Shown: positions 37,446 through 52,100 of the stretch, in pieces
How the letters are laid out: each line of letters opens with the position of its first letter
How positions within the stretch are numbered: the stretch's first letter is position 1
From: Cardiocondyla obscurior
Taxonomy: Eukaryota > Arthropoda > Insecta > Hymenoptera > Formicidae
Length of the DNA stretch: 64,000 bases
NCBI RefSeq assembly: GCF_019399895.1
Contig: NC_091870.1
Location: forward strand, 8,911,001-8,975,000
Direction of reading: 5' to 3'
Position numbers and translations under genes: made by a program
The notes under the pieces: model-generated
The model's database searches: none
Told to the model about the DNA's origin: nothing
What the model saw: the letters and a program-made list of their open reading frames with translations, nothing else

Positions 37446-40400
37446 ATGGGCGGGCCACTCAACTTCAATTACGACATGATGTTGAAAACGAAGCGGATAC
37501 TTAGTGCAAGCTCGAAGAAGGGTAGTGCAACTCATCAAAAGAGCCTGCCATTTCTGATGCGCCAGAGGAAGGATAAGGTGAACGGGATGGGAATTCAATT
37601 TCCGATTTCCCAGCCTCCGGCTCCACCGAGGTCACGACCGTTCCTCCACAGTGGTTTTCCGAGTGAACACACTTTAACCTCGAGCAACAATGTAAGTATA
37701 TTGCAAAAAAAAAAAAAGAAAGAAAGAAATCGCTTGTCTCAAATATCACAGAAGTTTTGTTTCCCGAAGCTTTAAAGAGAAGAAGAAAAATTATAAAAAA
37801 TACGAACAGAAGACAAAGAAAATTATCGAAACTTTAATTTCTTTCTCTTTTTTTTTTCTTTTTTTTTGTAGGATCCAGAAAGCTTCCACTGTGCGATAAG
37901 CCCGATTTTAACGTTAGCTCAATTATTTGGCGTTCTACCGGTCTCAGGAATATGCAGCCCGAATCCGGTGCAGCTAAAGTTCATAAAATTTTCGTTTCGT
38001 ACTGCCTACTCCGTTTTCATACTCGGAATGGTGTTATTTATGTCAATATTGGCGATTATCCACATGATAAGAACGCTGAACTCCTTAACTTTCGAGGTGA
38101 AAGGTAAACAGATAAGTATTTCGCGTTGCTTTGTGGCGCATTGTGCCGCCGTTTATCTACAGAATGACACATGTTGCTTTATTGCACCGTGAAGCGAATC
38201 TAACACGATATGTAAAAAGACCAAATTTACTTTTCCAGAAATAAAATCGGAACAGAAAAAAATAAAAAAGATATAATAATAATTTTTTTTTTTTTTATTT
38301 CGTTCAAAGTTCTCTTTTTCTAACATAATTCAATTTCAGGAGGAGTTGCGTCTGCTACGGCCGGTGCGATATTTTACACGAACTCCTTCGTGGGCCTGAT
38401 AATATTTTTTTGGCTCTCACCACGCTGGGGATCCCTTCAACGTGACTGGAGAAATATGGAACACTTCATGGACAGGTAAATATCAGTGCATTGAATAAGG
38501 AAGATTGCAAATTATCAAATGATCGAGCTCGTCCTCTTCAGAGGCACACGCACTAGCTGCATAGGCTCAACAGATTGAGATATTAACTTCCCAAGAGATT
38601 GCAATCGCACGTGCTCGTCATCACGCAATGACAGCAAACGTTATAAGAGCAATAATAAATCGTGTATAAAACCGTTTTACGCTATCGCGACAGATTTAAT
38701 TGTAGGTTGAAATTAATTGCGATATTATTGCAATACGCATTGGCTCTTATAAAAAAAAAATATATGTAAAAGATTTATTACGTATGTTTTATATTACATC
38801 TACGCAATTCGGCATAATATAGACAAATCTAACTTTTGTCGCTAAATACGCAAACACGATATGGTGATCGCGTGTCTCTGGCATCTATCATCAGAAGATA
38901 TCGTCGCTTGTAATTTGCCTCGAGCGACGTAAATGTTTAAAGATTCCTCATTGAAGCACGTCTTTCAGAATCGATTATTTCACGTTGGAAATCCCGTTGA
39001 ATAATATCTTTGTCTAAAGTAAATTAATTTTTCACTTTGTCTTATAAACGTTGTTCACCCCTAATTTTCTTTTTTCTTTTTTTTTAGCAATAAAAATATA
39101 CGACCGAAGCTGCGCTGGAAGTTGTACGTTATATCGGCTTCTATTCTACTTACGGCCGTTTTCGAACATCTCTTAAGTATGATGTTAAACACTACGAAGT
39201 ACGACTGGAGTGGCAAATCAGGAAATTCGACGTTTAAAAATTTTTTATACATATATTCCGCATCGTCTCACGAGTTTATTTTAAACATACGTAAATAACG
39301 ATATTTTACTTAATTAAAAGATTTTTTTTTTAATAGTACGATCTAATACGAATCTCTGCAAAGTAATTAAACTTGTACCATTTCGAAAACCCGTCCGTTG
39401 TATTTAATATTACGTTTCCTATAAATTTGTCATAAAACTTTGATATTTTTATTGCTTCAGGAAATTTAAAACTTTTTTTTTATTTTCAGTGAAATATAAC
39501 TTCGCACTCGGTATCGTCATTTTTATTGTCAGCAAACTAGCAACTTTTACGTGGAACTTCACCGACGTTTTCATTATGCTGGTAATAAAACTTTGTAAAT
39601 AATTATGCATATATATTTTATTTCACGACCGAGGATCAAATGCTTTGAATCTTATTAACTAATTTGAACTTTTGCTCGGAGTTTTCAGGTATCCACCGGC
39701 TTGGCTGAAAGATACAAAACGTTAAACAAGCAGGTGATAAGTTTAACATCAAAGCATCAAAAAATGGACTGGTGTTCATTGCGCGAAGACTACGCTACTC
39801 TTAGTTCCATGGTGAAAAAGGTGGACAACAATATCGCACCTCTCATACTTCTATCGTTCGCAAACAACCTTTATTTTATCTGCTTACAATTACTGAATGG
39901 ATTGTCGTAAGTATTTAATTTAATTAAATTTAATTAAATAATACATATATCACAAATCTTGGCCGATTGTCATAGATGTCATTTAATAAAGTATATGCTG
40001 AGTAAATGTAAATAATAAAATACTAATCAGAAATATTAATTAGGAATAATTCATATGTTAATTTAATTCAAAGGTAAATTTATAAATTTAATTTCCATGT
40101 TATTCTTCACAGAAAACCTAATAGTGGCATAATCAACGACATATATTTCTTCGGGTCTTTTTTATTCCTAATCGTTAGAACGATAGCCGTCACTCTTCTC
40201 ACTGCTAGGATTCACGATCAAAGTAAAGTGGTATTACCGCTGTTGTACACGTGTTCATCATCTACGTATAACGTTGAGGTATTTCTATTGAGATTAAAAA
40301 GGCAAAAAAAATGTAGGCACTTTTTCTTCAATGAGTTATGTAAATTATTTATTTAACTAATTCATCCTTCTTATGTATGCATATAATAATCCGCGGTTGT

Positions 40401-40763
40401 TCTACAGACGGAAAGGCTGATATATCTACTCACTACTGATGAGATCATGCTTACAGGAATGCGTTTTTTTGCCATCACGCGAAATTTTATGCTGGCGGTA
40501 AGAATAAATTGTCATATTAAATCTTTATAACACATTAATATAAAACTATCGAGAACATAAGTGAAAAATATTTTACGCATTAATTGAATTTTTTGTTGTA
40601 TATTTACATTGAAAGCAAAAATTAATTTTTTTTTCTTATTACTCTTTTATGATTTTCAATATCTTTATCTGATAATCTATTTTAAATTCATGTACAGGTG
40701 GCTGGTGCTATTCTGACATACGAAGTTGTGCTGCTACAATTTAACGTCTCGGTGAACAAATAG
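37446..40763 (+). CDS. Sugar-type gustatory receptor, 482 aa, 9 exons
   Basis: A seven-transmembrane insect gustatory receptor of the sugar clade (Gr5a/Gr64 type), a ligand-gated cation channel subunit of taste neurons. Exons: 37446-37691, 37872-38103, 38340-38475, 39088-39290, 39490-39581, 39689-39906, 40113-40278, 40408-40497, 40698-40763, all in phase. Motifs: LFGVLPVSGI before the first helix, FTWNFTDVFIML, DNNIAPLILLSFANNLYFIC (helix 5, residues about 350-372), and the signature TYEVVLLQF at 468-476. The N-terminus (82 residues in exon 1) is long and polar for the family. ATG 37446 is chosen because the frame enters from an acceptor at 37430-37431; an upstream 5'UTR exon is likely. A paralog lies tail to tail at 42767-46112. 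A polyadenylation signal candidate is AATAAA at 40962. Confidence 0.93.
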
Positions 40764-42766
40764 TAACGTAACGTTGTAACGTTGCCAACAGGCAAACTGT
40801 TATGAACTTTACAAACTATACTGGGTAAGATAATATATACATTTATTAAAATATTTTAAATTATTATGTATGGAAAAACACAATGTTATCTTATCGCAAT
40901 TTTTACTAAACGCTGCTACTCCCTGCAATTATAAATAATTTTTCATATATTTTATAAGAAAAATAAAGGTTTATTACAAAAGTTGTTTTGCTACAAATAA
41001 TTTCGATGTATTTTCTCATACATATTCACAATTTGATTGGGTTTAACACGATTTTTCTTTTAAGATAGAATATGTATTATTCATCGACCATACATACAGC
41101 ATTTAAATTTAAATTAATAAGAGTTCAGTGTATGTTCTTCAAGTTTCAATAATATTTCTTAATCTCTAATATCATTTCTGCGTAAATATAATTCATTAAA
41201 AAATAATATAAGCTCTGTACAAGATTCTTAAATATTACGTTTAAATAACATTTTTAGCCTACCGTTTACTGATAACATTTGCAAAATTATTGCAATATAG
41301 ATTACGAAGTAAAAATATATTCGTATGTGCCTTGGGAATCCATTCCTGCGGATGACGGTATGTTCTCTGCATCTAAATGTATAAATGCGATACATATATT
41401 GTCTCATAACAATATTAGATTGAACGTCGTTGAAGTCCTTTTTGTTTTTCCTCAGAGTGAATCGGATTATGTAAACCCAAAGTAGGACTAGAACAAAAAG
41501 TAAATTAAGAAATAAAATCGTGCAAAAAATAATCAGCGGGAAATATATTACAAAAGAGACAGGCAGATTAGAAATGGAAAAAGAAAGATGACAAATAAAA
41601 TAGAAATAATACAATATATTACATTCGAGCTCCTGGTACTTACTACGATAATTTCGCATTGTGATGTCGTAGATAAAAAATTTTACACCGAAAAAAATTA
41701 CGTGCCGTTTATAAAAAAAAATGTTTTAGATCCAAAAAGACACTTAAGCATTTTATTAAATACAATTATACTTAAAATAATTTTCAAGTACACCGAAAGG
41801 ATCTATAACTTTCCTCGGATTTTTTTCTTTTTTTTTTTTTTATTTGTATGGCGCGCAATATTTTTCAACGTAATCATTTCTTATCTTTGACATCACGTTT
41901 TTAATACAAGCATGACGAGTACTTAGGAACCCTGAGAAAATTTTTATTTGTCACAGCATAATTCGCATACTTATCTTAAGTAAAATTGCAGAAAAATTAC
42001 CGCAAGCAATGTGAAAACAGCTGTGATCGGAATCCAGCGAAAATCTTACTGTTAATCCCCTGCCTATTAAAATATCACAATTCCTGTATAAAATCTAACA
42101 AACGTGTGATATAAAAATTAAGACATGTAATAAAGTATTTAATAAAGAAAAAAACTTTTTTAAATGTTATATTAAAAAAAGCCAGTTTAAGGAAATTGGT
42201 TGCAAAAGAGGAGAATAATTAAAAATTTACTATAATAAAACTCAACAACGTAATATAGTTTAAAGTTTATTTAATAATAACATTATGTTATAATAGAACT
42301 GTGCAATTGTTGCAGTCAAGTATAGTGATGTAGAGATGATATAGCAATAGATATAGATATAGATATGTGTGAACAAAATAGATTGATAAATAATTTCAGA
42401 TAAATTATTTAAAATTTGTTTGAGTCTGTTTCAGCTGCTCTAAATAATATTTGGTGCGCGAAGGCATAAAATTTAGCTAAAATCATGTGTTTAATTGCTC
42501 ATTAAATAGACGAACTGCAAAACGGTGTATAAATTTCATTAAACTAATTGTTAAGAATGTAAAAGTGCTAGAATAGGTAGAAAAGTTTGTAAAATATAAA
42601 AATCACGCGGTACAAAAATTGTATTTACACGGTATAATAATCTAATCTAAAAAATTATTTTAATTCTAATATTCTAATGCACGATACTTTGAAATTCGTG
42701 TGAGTTGCTAGATGTGAAAGCAGATAAAGATGGCTAAAATCCTAAAAAAATGTTTTCCAAATCTGT
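40764..42766. other. Intergenic DNA between convergent receptor genes
   Basis: 2 kb of AT-rich sequence shared by the two 3' ends. Candidate poly(A) signals: AATAAA at 40962 for the plus-strand gene and, on the minus strand, at 42266-42271 for the other. A GATATA-type simple repeat occurs near 42340-42366. The open frames at 41228-41890 look like chance. Confidence 0.6.
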
Positions 42767-45700
42767 CTACCTCACCTCGCAAGCGTTCGTTATATTCGAT
42801 TGGTCCACTTGTTGGACGGAGTTGAATTGCACCAAAACCAGTTCATAAGTCACGATGGTTCCAGCAACCTAAACCATTATTTATTAATTGGAACGATGGC
42901 GTGTAATGTAAAAATTTTTCGAGCAATAAAATATAATTTAAAACTCTTTTTTAAAAACCGTAATAATGACAAAGTATAAATGGTGTAGAAACAAGTAAGA
43001 AAATGCAAGTAATTAAAAGTTTGCAGCAAAATAAGTTAGCTCTTAGTTAAATAATTAGACCTAAACTATACTTAATTTGTATAAATTATTGTATTTACGG
43101 TTAACACAAGGCTCCTCGTTACGGAGAAGAATTTCATTCCCGTCAGGCTGATATTATCCGTCGTCACTTGCGTCAAGAATCTCGTGACCTGCGTAACATT
43201 GTGCAAACTTGTACGCGAAACTGCGTAAGTGGAAGAGCGATCAAGAAAATTACCTTTCATATATAAATAGTATTAGTTATTTTCCTCGCGAACTGACATG
43301 CATATAATTTTTTTTAATTTCCACAAATATCTTAATCGTACAAAGAAAAACTTTTCTTTAACAAACTTATACAATTATAAAGACGTGGGATTTTTATTTA
43401 TATGAAGCTCTCTTTCTCTCTCGAATTATCAGGCGTCAATTATAGAGATTGATCAATTTATATCTGTCTAATAATACGTTTCTTAAAACAAACCTCGTGA
43501 CCGTAACTAGAACCGGAGACGCTGTACAAAATCGGTGCCGGCAGGCGAGACTCATCGTGAATAGAAGCCGCGTACAAAGATACCGCCGTTGTCCTTGCCA
43601 ACAGGAAGCCGAAGGAAAAGCAAAAATAGATCTTCCGCACGGCACCGCGTATTGGGCTGTTTAAAAAATGTACGTACAATTTTACGCATCTTACTTGAAG
43701 AACTCGTTAATTCTAACATAAAAACTTTATCGTTATTCTGCGATAAAATAAAATAGATAGTTAACGATATCGTGAATATCGGTGTAAAATAAATCTGAAA
43801 TATTATGTTACGACCAGAGGTAAGAATTTTTATATTAGTTTATTAAGAAATTCGATGCATAATTGAAGGGAGAAAAAAAAACTTGTTATTGAAACATAAT
43901 ATTAAAATATTAAAAATGTATAAAGTATACTTGAAGGAAAACAGCAATTGGATGCAGATGAAGTACAAGTCTGTGGCGAAAGACAAAAGCACGATACTTG
44001 AGATATGATTGTCCACCCTGCGTGTAAGAGTCGCTAAATGATTATAGTCATTTCTGGCTTCGGCCCACCACCATTCTGGCATCGCCTTAATAATTAAAAA
44101 AGCGACGAACTGACGTTAGTAGACCCACATTTTTTACATCGTTACTAAAAATATATAAATTAATTTTCTTTTACATACTTTTCCCCGTATCGCAAAAAGG
44201 CGACTATTCAGTTGTCTAAATTGATCAGCCAAAGCTATGCTGATGAGAATAAGAAACAAATCAACGAAGTTCCACGAGAATGTGCTCAGAATATTTATAG
44301 TCTCAACCAAGATCCCTTTCCAGAGGCTGTAGGGCAACTTCGTAAAGACCTGAATAAAGTCGCTGATTACAATTAATGACATTATTATACACGTTGGTCC
44401 AGCGACAACCGAAAGCACACACGCGTAATCTACATTTTATATTTAATTGTAAAATTCTTTTAGCTTAAAAAAAAAAACAAAGAGAAAAGCAATTTCGAAC
44501 GTTTATGAATTAATTCGACTTGAAAGCGATATAGCGATATTTTATAAAATTAAGAATCAAGAATATTCCGTACATTACCTGAGGAAATTGCGATTGGAAA
44601 TAAATACCGATGATGTCGGTCTCACCGCGATACTTCGCACATTCGAGCGCACTGATGTACGCAGAAAGCATAGCGGCACCGTGTTCCACTGAACATGAAA
44701 ATTTAATATAAATTTCCGAGCGCAACCTAGATACGCACGTTAACTGACATGTAACAACTTTGACGTCTAAACAAAAACGGGATAAGTACCAAAAGCGAAT
44801 CTAATTTGTCTACGAAAAAAAAAGAAGAAGAAAAAAAATTACGTCACGTTAATATCATTTTCAACGAGAAGCTCGCGATTCAGAGTCTGTCAAATAATTC
44901 TATAATTAACAAAACGTATAAGGAGAACACTTTCATTTTTTAAATTACGATTGACTCACCTAACGCCAGCAGCATCACGACGGTGGTAACAATTTTGAAA
45001 CGAGTAGCGAGCGTAGTCTTTGAGATCCGCCGGTGTCTCGAGGTAAATTCGCGCTCCAGTTTTTCCCAAGTACGTGCCAGGCAGGGCCACTGCATCGCCA
45101 GCCGTATAAACATGATAGCCGTCACGAGGGCAGTGGCGTAAAAAACGAACGTCGCTGATACATGTTTAAAATAATCGTCAGGAGCTTAGAAATGTAAGTG
45201 GCCGAAGCGCCCGGTCTTATTCACAACGAGACCAACTTACTCATTTTTGTGGAGTTTATCCCGGAGGTGAGCAGGCGCCAGACGTTGGCAATCGACATTA
45301 ATAACACCCCAAGAAAAGCAATCGCCGTATACAAGATTTTCGGGTTGCGCCACGTGAATCTACGGGACATTCGTGAGACTCGTGAAAGGTCTAACCGAGG
45401 GAAATCGTTAAAAGATATCGAGGGGGCTAATTAAGACCGAAGCGGCTCGACTATGCAGCCGCAAACCGTTTGTTTCTGCCTACCGGAGATACGAGGCATC
45501 CGGCTTATTGATACCGCACACTGGAAGCATGGAAAAGCATTGGGCTAGCACGATGATCGGTCTCATAGCCGCGTGCAAACTGTCGGTGGAGGGATTGAAG
45601 GTGTCCGATGGTGGCACGACGGATGCCAGCACTAAAAATCGTCAACGTAATAAGTGGTCAATTTGCGTACCGCGACAATTAGGCTGGACTTACTTTCGGG

Positions 45701-46112
45701 TACCACCACATCGGTCTTCATGGGATCGAACCTGCTGTGTCGCAGGTTAGTCTTGGGCGATCTGAAAACAATTGCTCTTATTCACCGGAATTAAATAATA
45801 TATATTTTTTACTTTTCAAAGCAAAAAATCAAGGCTTTCTGTTCCCGACGTTAAGACACTCCGCGGGAAGTAAAAAAATTTTATTATTAATTAATTACTA
45901 TTTAATTAATTTTATTCGTTTGTAAAAAGACATAATCTTTGTTTGCTCTCCCTCGGGGGTTGACCAATTTAGCTAAATACTATTTGCCCCAGATTAATCG
46001 AACACGATTTTTCTCTTATTTTTTTCTTTTCGACACAGAAAATTTCTCACTCAAAAACGCACCTTGCACGAAGCACGTCGCGGCTCACGGTGTGCACAGA
46101 ACACGATCGCAT
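42767..46112 (-). CDS. Sugar-type gustatory receptor, 456 aa, 11 exons
   Basis: A second sugar-clade gustatory receptor (Gr64f-like by eye), convergent with the first. Exons in coding order: 46112-46063, 45761-45694, 45631-45484, 45359-45241, 45154-44960, 44688-44579, 44349-44179, 44085-43931, 43656-43494, 43188-43099, 42868-42767; 1371 nt, all phases agree. Motifs: QCFSMLPVCGI, LRFTWRNPKILY at helix 1, QVFTKLPYSLWKG before helix 4, STFSWNFVDLFLILISIALA, RRVDNHISSIVLLSFATDLY (helix 5), and TYELVLVQF at 430-438. Length is normal for the family. Introns in the C-terminal third share position and phase (2, 0, 0) with the neighbour, while central introns differ. The start ATG is followed by a short first exon with donor GTGCGT, the least certain join. 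Confidence 0.92.
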
Positions 46113-49100
46113 GACGGACAGAAGATAGAACTCGTTATTTCTGAACTTTATCATACGGCGAAGTGGCAGGACGGAGGGAGCTTTATAAACATCGCAGGTT
46201 CAATAAATGTCCACTTCGGACAGCCAGTGGAAACTCGGGGGCTGCTGAGGCCTCGTCCTCGACAACCAAGCGCGAGAAACTCGCGCGTTCAGCAGAGAGG
46301 GAGAAATACGAACCTCCGAGAAGCAAATTCTGACGTCATTGTCACGTACAATATTGGAAAATAATTAATTTTCTGATTCCTCAGCTGCGTGTTCAACTCT
46401 AAAGCACGGTCCCCTCTTCATTATCGCGCCACGCTTATCGATTACAAAAAGAAATAATTTTCACTTACTTTTCTCGTCATTAATAATTGCGGAAATAATA
46501 AAAAGAATTTAGACACATTATTTTTTTGGATAAATAAGAAAAAAAAAATATATCACCAATAAAATCTAATACAATATATTAATAATAATGCAATGTGAAA
46601 AATGCAGCGTGTTGAAATTAAAAAACGGCAAAAATCGATAAAAATAATCACGTAATGTTCATATCGCACGATATAAAAGGTCAGTAGTCACGACTAATTC
46701 CAACTAATTTCAACGCGAGTTTCGTGAATTGCCGGCCATTAATCAAGAACGTTCAGATCATTAAATTAAAATGTTTACGCACAGCCGTCTTTGTTGAAAA
46801 AAGGGCGTTTATTTGCGAATCATAATTGATAAATCGATTTTTATTATGCAGAGTGCTCGTTAGCCAGGTTCGCCCGGACTTATCTAAGAGTTTCGTTTTT
46901 CTTTTTACGTTTACCCTATTAAAAGAGATTAAATTAAACCGGTCGGACCGTCTTCAGCTCAACGTTAAATAAAAATATTCAGATCAAATGTCGCTTGCTT
47001 AAGTGCCCGAGCAATAAATCTTAGTTTCTCGCTTGCTGCGTTTTAAAATAACTTACAACCCGGTGCTCAAATACTTTCAAATGCTGTTCGCGTAAATAGA
47101 GCAAGTTATGTGTACGATTTATGTTACTTACTGAACGTTAATCATGAAAGAACGCCGAGGTTTTTCAGCAGTCTTCAGTCGAAGGTAAGGCGCATCAATG
47201 GTATTTCCGTTATTCCCGTTTATCTCCATTACGCGTTAAAATCTTTCCGAAGACGAGAATCGCGCGGGTCTATCAGAATTTCTTCGTGTTCTCCTAAAGT
47301 CAAACCAGAACACATTTGATTTAGTATTATATAAAACTTTGTAACATATTTCACAGTAAAATTATATTTAATCGAGATTTAAATTTACAACTATTTTAAT
47401 TGCGTTACATGAAAAATAATTAATTATAAATGATTCCAACATTTCGCGAAGAAGTAACAATTTATTTATAAAAGGGCGCGATGTGAATTTGCAAAGTAAA
47501 ATTTCCCTCTTTAATTTTACATCTTTTACGACGCGGAGATATGTAGTCAAAGAGCACTTTAACGCGCGGGTAAAACAATAAGCCACGAGCTGTAAAACAA
47601 TGTCGCTTGCGTGCTCGGACGTACACTGACAGCCGTGGTGGAAACCCCTATAACTTATGCGCTTATTGTCTCTATCCCGCGTGTAATCTTTGCTTGCATA
47701 GGCTGGAGAAATAACAGCCTCCATCACGCACTTGTAGCGGTTCTCGTATTTGTGTGCGGCGATTTGACACACCTGACACGAGTGGCATTCATTGTCGTAC
47801 ATAATAAAAGGGTACTCAACTTGTCATTTGCAAGTCGCATTCGCAGTTCACCCCCTCAAAAGCTAGCACGCAAGTTTGTAGGAGCACACAATTTCAATCT
47901 CGTCGCATAAATTTATTTTTAACGAGAAAAATAAATTTTTCAAAAGATAGCTCCTAACTCTGAGCTCTTTTAACTTTTAAACGACGATAAGCCCTGACGG
48001 ACGCCGAAAGGCCGTCCTCCGTTTATGCTCTAATCACATCTGAATCGGGTAGAAAGTCATGAACATAAATCCGGGTATTAAATCCTCGAGTAACCGCGCG
48101 AGGCAAGCAGAGTCGATCATCAAGTAATTACATTAGACGCGTTAATCACGAGGCAACCTCGAGCGCTCGATAAGAACTACGTAGGCGGTGATAGCCGCTT
48201 CACGGAAAGCGTCAACCCGCGGGATTAGAGGCACACGTGGAAACGCGTGTTTTTGCGATATTTACTCAATGTCTCTGACGGCCTGTTATATATATCAAAT
48301 GAGAGTGTGCATTTATCATACTTTTCACTCACGCTTATCAAGGATGCACCTGTCAAAGCTCGGGAAACTGATAAGCGCGCGTTCTTGACGCAAACGTCGA
48401 CTATAGTCTTGAAATCTCGAAACAATTGGCATCTAACGAATCTTGCCCCGTGACACATTATACCTTGCATCGGATGGGATTTAAAATTCAAGAACGTAAT
48501 TAAGAAACCGGGTTATTAAACGTCAGGGGCTGATTTGAAACTACGATTTTGCTGATTACTTGTTTACTCTGCAAGTAAATGAGTTAATAAAGAGGAAAGT
48601 ACATTAAGCAAGTAACTATTCGCGTACAAAATCAAAGCATGTTAAAGATTTGCGTGAGAACTAAGAAATCAAATATTTCGGAAAGAATTTCTTCCGCGCG
48701 ATTCGGATTATTTTATTTTTCCCTTTTTAAAGCGCGTGTTGCGCGCAACGGCATTTAAAAAGCACAGAAAGAGCGGCCGCAACGTATCGACGATAGCCGC
48801 TGTATTTTGCGGAAAACGTCGCGCTCTCGTCGCTGAAATGGGTCATCCAGCACTCTCCCTTTCTCTCCTACGCTCGCGGAGGATGCCGTCTTTGTCTCGC
48901 CCTATCATGGGCATTTTCCCGGACGATCCGCACGTGGACGGTTCTCGTCTTCCTGTCAAGCTGTGTGCAAACGGAATTTCCCCATTGTCCCGCCACACCT
49001 GCCGCCTTTCTCCCCCTCGGTGCATGGTACGGTATGCGCGCATACTTTCCGTATGCAAGCCAGGCTTGCGGCTCGTCCCGCAAACCGCGGCCTACTTTAA

Positions 49101-52100
49101 TATCCTCCCTTTATGATATTGTGCATGCGAGAGCCAATAGATTCGCAAGACCACCTCGCCGCGATGTTTAATGAGCGCTGCCGTTCGAAGGGGTACGTCG
49201 CGATAACGTCGGCCACTGTCACCGTGTTAAAACATGCCCGCCGATACATACCTTAGGGGAAAAAAAAGAAGTTATCCGTAACTTCTGTCTCCAGGAAAGT
49301 CCCTCCTCGCCTCGCTTCGCCTCGAAAATTTTTTATCGCTGTGAAAATATCGTTCTTCACGTCGTAACACAATTTCAACTTAGATAAATGTGTTCAGAAT
49401 TATTATTATTTCCACGTCAGGTTTACAATACGCGGTCCTTCCTTTTCTTATAGCTGAGCTTGGCCTTACGTCGGATTTCGCAAAAGGGATTCTAAAAGAA
49501 GAATTTTATATAATTTTAGAATGGCAAGACGTAATAGCGACGATATTATAAAGTAGGTAACATTAGAATCCAATGCTATCAGTTTTTAATATTTTAATTT
49601 CTATATAAAAATATTATATCGAGAAACGTTTTTACTGTAATATAAAATAATATTAATTAGCGGTGATAAAATGATAAACCGAAAAGGTTTATCGTCAAAT
49701 CGATCATCTAATAATCGCTTTATCACAGTAAAAGACACTTGACAGTCTTACCTTCTCGTTTTCACGCGGATTTAATAAATTTCAAACGATAATTAAAGTC
49801 ACTTTTAATTCCGACGTACAGCCAAATGTTACGCGAACCTGCCGAGTTCTATAAGTAAGCTCCAGTCGAGCTTCACACTATCTCAAAGGCCGAATGCTGT
49901 TTCACGCTACAGGGATAGGGAAATAGTGAAGTTGCGGCATAAAATAGTCTGCGCGTACGAATTAAAATTGTATTGTGCTCCCACGGGTAAGAGAAACGTA
50001 CATCGTTTTACAATCGTGTGGCAATCCTTTCCGGCAAAGTTTTCCAGGAAATACTACCCTTACGCACAAAGGCCATGGGTGATGCTCGACCGTGCCTCAC
50101 GCCGCGATCAATCTTTATTATTTTTTAACAATAATTACACCGGTATCGCAGACCGGTATTGGAGCGGAGGGGCAACTGCGTGGGCGCGATCGCGCGTTAT
50201 CGTCAAAATATAATCGCAAACGTCCGACGGTTATCAGCTAGAGTAAATCAGGTCCGTTTCAATCCGCTGTTTTTTTTTTTTTTTTTTCCATTTTGTAAAC
50301 AAGCGTTTACAATGTCGACCGTTATCTCCGGCCGACGTGATACCGTTATTGACTACGAAAACCAGGTACACAGGTGAAAAACACATTATCGATGCTCGAG
50401 TTCCCCTCCGGCGCACGAGAACGGTCGATTCTTCGAATATAAGCATCGCACACGATTAGATAGCGCAACAGGAATTTGATTAGAGATCATTTATCAATTG
50501 TTGTTTGTCACACGCGTATCCTAAGCGGAATGCTTATCGACAGGCCTAGTTATGCTCGCGAGTTGATAGTAATACAACCAAAATGGAAGGAAAGTAAGTT
50601 CACGTTCCTAAATTAATCTTACGGTATCGGTCAACTTTGTCGCCCGAAGCGTTTTGGGTTGTAACAAGTTACCAAGCTACGTAAACGATTTTTTGGCCCT
50701 CGCTCATCGTCCCCTCGAAAGATCAATGCCCTCGGCGATCATCGAGACGTACGCGGGTCCGAAAATGTTGATTTATGTCACGCAAGAAAAAGCGATCCAT
50801 ATTCTCGACGTTCCCTCCACGCCGAAACTCCCTCTTTTCGTTTGCTCGGCACCGAAGAAAAAAAAAAAAAAAAATCGTATTTGACGTAAGACGCACGCTG
50901 AGAATACGGACACGCGAAGCACATGATACGTTGCCCATGTACTTAATCGCGAAACATTATTGATTACAACCATATTGATTAGCTTAACTGTGCTCATACG
51001 CATGTACGTGAAAATTCAGAATAGCCTCGCAATCAAATAAATTCTATCACCCACGGGTAATCTACGTATGTACATCCGCTACCGCGTGATACTTGGGCGC
51101 TATTGTTCGCCCAAGACCATCTACACGAACCTCTTTGACCGCGGCTCGCTCTCGCCGAAGGCGCTTCGCTTGGTTCACCTGGTGCGTTTAATAAAAAGAA
51201 ATATTCGCGCGATAATGAAGCGGCCCGGGGAAATGCGTTACGTTTTAATAAAATTACGCCGCGATATTATCATAGCTCGGATGTCGCGACGTGCAATTTA
51301 TATTCCCAAGGTAAACGTTTGAAGGAGAAATTACGACCACGAGACCACCAAGTTAATCTCGCGTTTTCCGCATTGGAGACCCAATCTGGAGCATTTTTTT
51401 TTTTTTTCTTGCTCGCGTCAAACGTTTCGATCAAATCTCGCGCACAATCAGATAGATTCTTCGTAAAATTTCACCGCGAGTTACTCCGAACGAGGCTATC
51501 GTTCGCCGCAATCTCGTCGCGATCAACGAGTCTGGAACTACGTGCCGGAATAAAGGATCTGGGATTTAACGCGATGTAGGACACTGGTTGCGTTGCATAT
51601 TGCAGCGGCGCCGCGAAGTGAGCAGTTTTTTTAGGAGGGATGGCGGTAATTCTACAAGATATATGCAATTAACACTCGTATTTATCACGGATACACTCTG
51701 TATTAATATCAACGTCGCTCCCGGTTATGAAAAGCGTACAATTAATTCTGCTTATTTACATAGGGCGGAACTTGTAAAATTCAACAACAGCACAAAGTGG
51801 AAAATTCTAAATTATTTAACGAGTTGTTTTTTCCCTTTGATGGCACGTTTCTCATTGGCTCCTCTCTCTCTCTCTTTTTCTCGCAACACTTTAATCAATC
51901 ATAATCGCGTAATATAAAATAAAAAGGGCTTTCGTAGAAACTTTATTAAAAATACGTATCGTACATACACATACACACACATCCACACGTAACTACTGTA
52001 TCCTCAAAATAGCGCCGTTATCGACGAAGCTAGTACTCGAGCCAAATATTGTATCACATTTAGCAAATTTAACTGTCTCGATATTTACCTTGCCAGTTTT

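Noticed and set aside
47368..47802. 144-codon minus-strand frame with several cysteines
   Set aside because: Cysteine spacing matches no family I know, there are no convincing splice sites, and an overlapping plus-strand frame is similarly long. Treated as chance.
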